22,220 nt of DNA, from assembly GCA_030602105.1 (NCBI GenBank), contig JAUWAK010000003.1, positions 1-22,220 on the forward strand, written 5' to 3'. Origin of the DNA: Candidatus Aerophobota bacterium (GTDB lineage Bacteria; Aerophobota; Aerophobia; Aerophobales; AE-B3A). The notes below the pieces were generated by a model. The model was not told the origin of the DNA. It saw only the letters and a list, made by a program, of their open reading frames with translations, and searched no databases. Below are positions 21,342 through 22,220 of this stretch, piece after piece (position 1 is the first letter of the stretch; each line of letters opens with the position of its first letter). The position numbers and the translations under genes were made by a program.

Positions 21342-22220
21342 GATCCGCCTCCCCTCTCGGTTAAGGACAACATAGGTAGAATCGCCTTCTGTTCTGAATC
21401 AACAATGTATTTGCGACCCATCTTGGGTAGAATTTCTCCTAAAGTTTCCAGATACAGTCTCCTTCTGGTAACATCCTTAGCCTTATTGTATTCCTGCCAG
21501 ACAGCCACAAATTTATTAGCGTCCCCCTCAGCCTGATTTACTCTATTGATAGCATATCCTTCAGCCTCACTGATGGTCTTCTCCGCTTGCCCCCTGGCCT
21601 TGGGAATGACTTGATTGTAAGCCTGCCAGGCCTCATTAATGGTAGTTTCCTTCTCCTGCTTGGCCTCATTAACTTCGTTAAAAGCGGGCTTTACCGGATC
21701 AGGCGGATTCACATCTTTCAGCTTGACGGTGACAATCTGAACCCCGGTTTGATAAAGATCAAGGACCTCCTGGAGTTTCCTCTGGGCCTCCTGTCCTATC
21801 TCTATCCTTCCTACGGTCAAAACTTCATCTACACTCCTGTCGCCTACTATCTGGCGCATGGCTGCTTCTGAAATGTCCCTGATATTCTCGCCAACATCTC
21901 TCACCTGAAAGAGATACTTCACCGGATCCAGAACCCTATACTGAACAATCCATTCGACCACTGCCACATTGAGATCCCCACTCAGCATCAGGGATTCATC
22001 ATCAAACCTTCCTGGCGCATAAATGGTTCGCTGCCCAGCCTGGAGAGTCCTAAACCCGAATTCCTCCTTAAAGACATGCAGTACCCTCACCTTTGTCAAT
22101 GTCTCCATAAAGGGAGCTTTTAGGTGGAGTCCTGGTTGAGAGGCCCTGACATATCTTCCAAACCTCCTGATTACCCCCACCTCCTCCGGTCCGATGGAAT
22201 AAAAGATAGAGGCCAGAATT
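21338..22220 (-). CDS. hflK: SPFH-family protein HflK, 5' end outside the window
   Basis: Membrane-anchored band-7 protein acting with HflC on FtsH. The frame is open to the right edge: 13 codons (ILASIFYSIGPEE) precede the GTG at 22180, which is therefore not the start. The sequence IFYSIGPEEVGVIRRFGRYVR matches the start of the SPFH domain just after the membrane helix of HflK. 293 codons are visible, with WIVQYRVLDPVKYLFQV, EAAMRQIVGDRSVDEVLTVGR, VKLKDVNPPDPVKPAFNEVN and the helical EKTISEAEGYAINRVNQAEGD region. The glycine-rich N-terminus and the membrane segment are missing. The stop overlaps hflC, so translation is coupled. Confidence 0.93.
   Translation of the reverse strand, partial: ILASIFYSIGPEEVGVIRRFGRYVRASQPGLHLKAPFMETLTKVRVLHVFKEEFGFRTLQAGQRTIYAPGRFDDESLMLSGDLNVAVVEWIVQYRVLDPVKYLFQVRDVGENIRDISEAAMRQIVGDRSVDEVLTVGRIEIGQEAQRKLQEVLDLYQTGVQIVTVKLKDVNPPDPVKPAFNEVNEAKQEKETTINEAWQAYNQVIPKARGQAEKTISEAEGYAINRVNQAEGDANKFVAVWQEYNKAKDVTRRRLYLETLGEILPKMGRKYIVDSEQKAILPMLSLTERGGGS

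Noticed and set aside
20799..21536. 245-codon open frame on the + strand
   Set aside because: It is antisense to hflC and hflK, which have full family signatures; its product shows no recognisable domain and it has no ribosome site I would trust.

Overview
The window is a bacterial chromosome segment in which every gene I can support lies on the minus strand. It is the core transcription/translation cluster of a cell with ordinary bacterial Shine-Dalgarno signals and compact RNA polymerase subunits. The two N-terminal features I would weigh for taxonomy are a cysteine-rich EF-Tu insert, which I recall from Dehalococcoides-type EF-Tu, and non-canonical beta/beta' segments. They suggest a little-sampled bacterial lineage, but I cannot name a phylum.

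Layout in transcription order (right to left): hflK (cut by the right edge) and hflC, the membrane SPFH pair. Next is a 162-nt gap carrying a consensus sigma70-type promoter, then ppdK (pyruvate phosphate dikinase). Its stop codon directly abuts tRNA-Tyr. A 231-nt structured spacer, tRNA-Thr and a 212-nt structured leader lead to tuf (EF-Tu). Then come rpmG (L33, too short for a routine ORF scan), tRNA-Trp (which overlaps the rpmG stop codon), secE, nusG, rplK, rplA, rplJ, rplL, rpoB, rpoC, rpsL, rpsG, fusA, rpsJ, rplC, rplD, rplW and rplB (cut by the left edge).

From secE to rplB the longest gap is 91 nt and most junctions overlap or are separated by 1-15 nt. The classical secE/nusG, L11-L1, L10-L12-rpoBC, str and S10 operons are therefore fused into one string. 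tuf is not between fusA and rpsJ but upstream with tRNAs, as in the tRNA-tufB arrangement of enterobacteria. The spaces where E. coli keeps its L1, L10, S7 and S10-leader autoregulatory sites are absent here.

No mobile element, CRISPR array, phage gene or unknown gene cassette was seen. The unusual signals sit inside housekeeping genes: an L7/L12 protein with a ~70-residue N-terminal KVEP-repeat extension, an insertion of about 35 residues in the F-loop of RpoC next to altered bridge-helix and trigger-loop residues, a cysteine cluster in EF-Tu, two protein genes whose stop codons touch or overlap tRNA 5' ends, and a heavily structured leader in front of tuf. Several gene starts were moved to internal codons that fit a Shine-Dalgarno site better (fusA, nusG, rplA, tuf).
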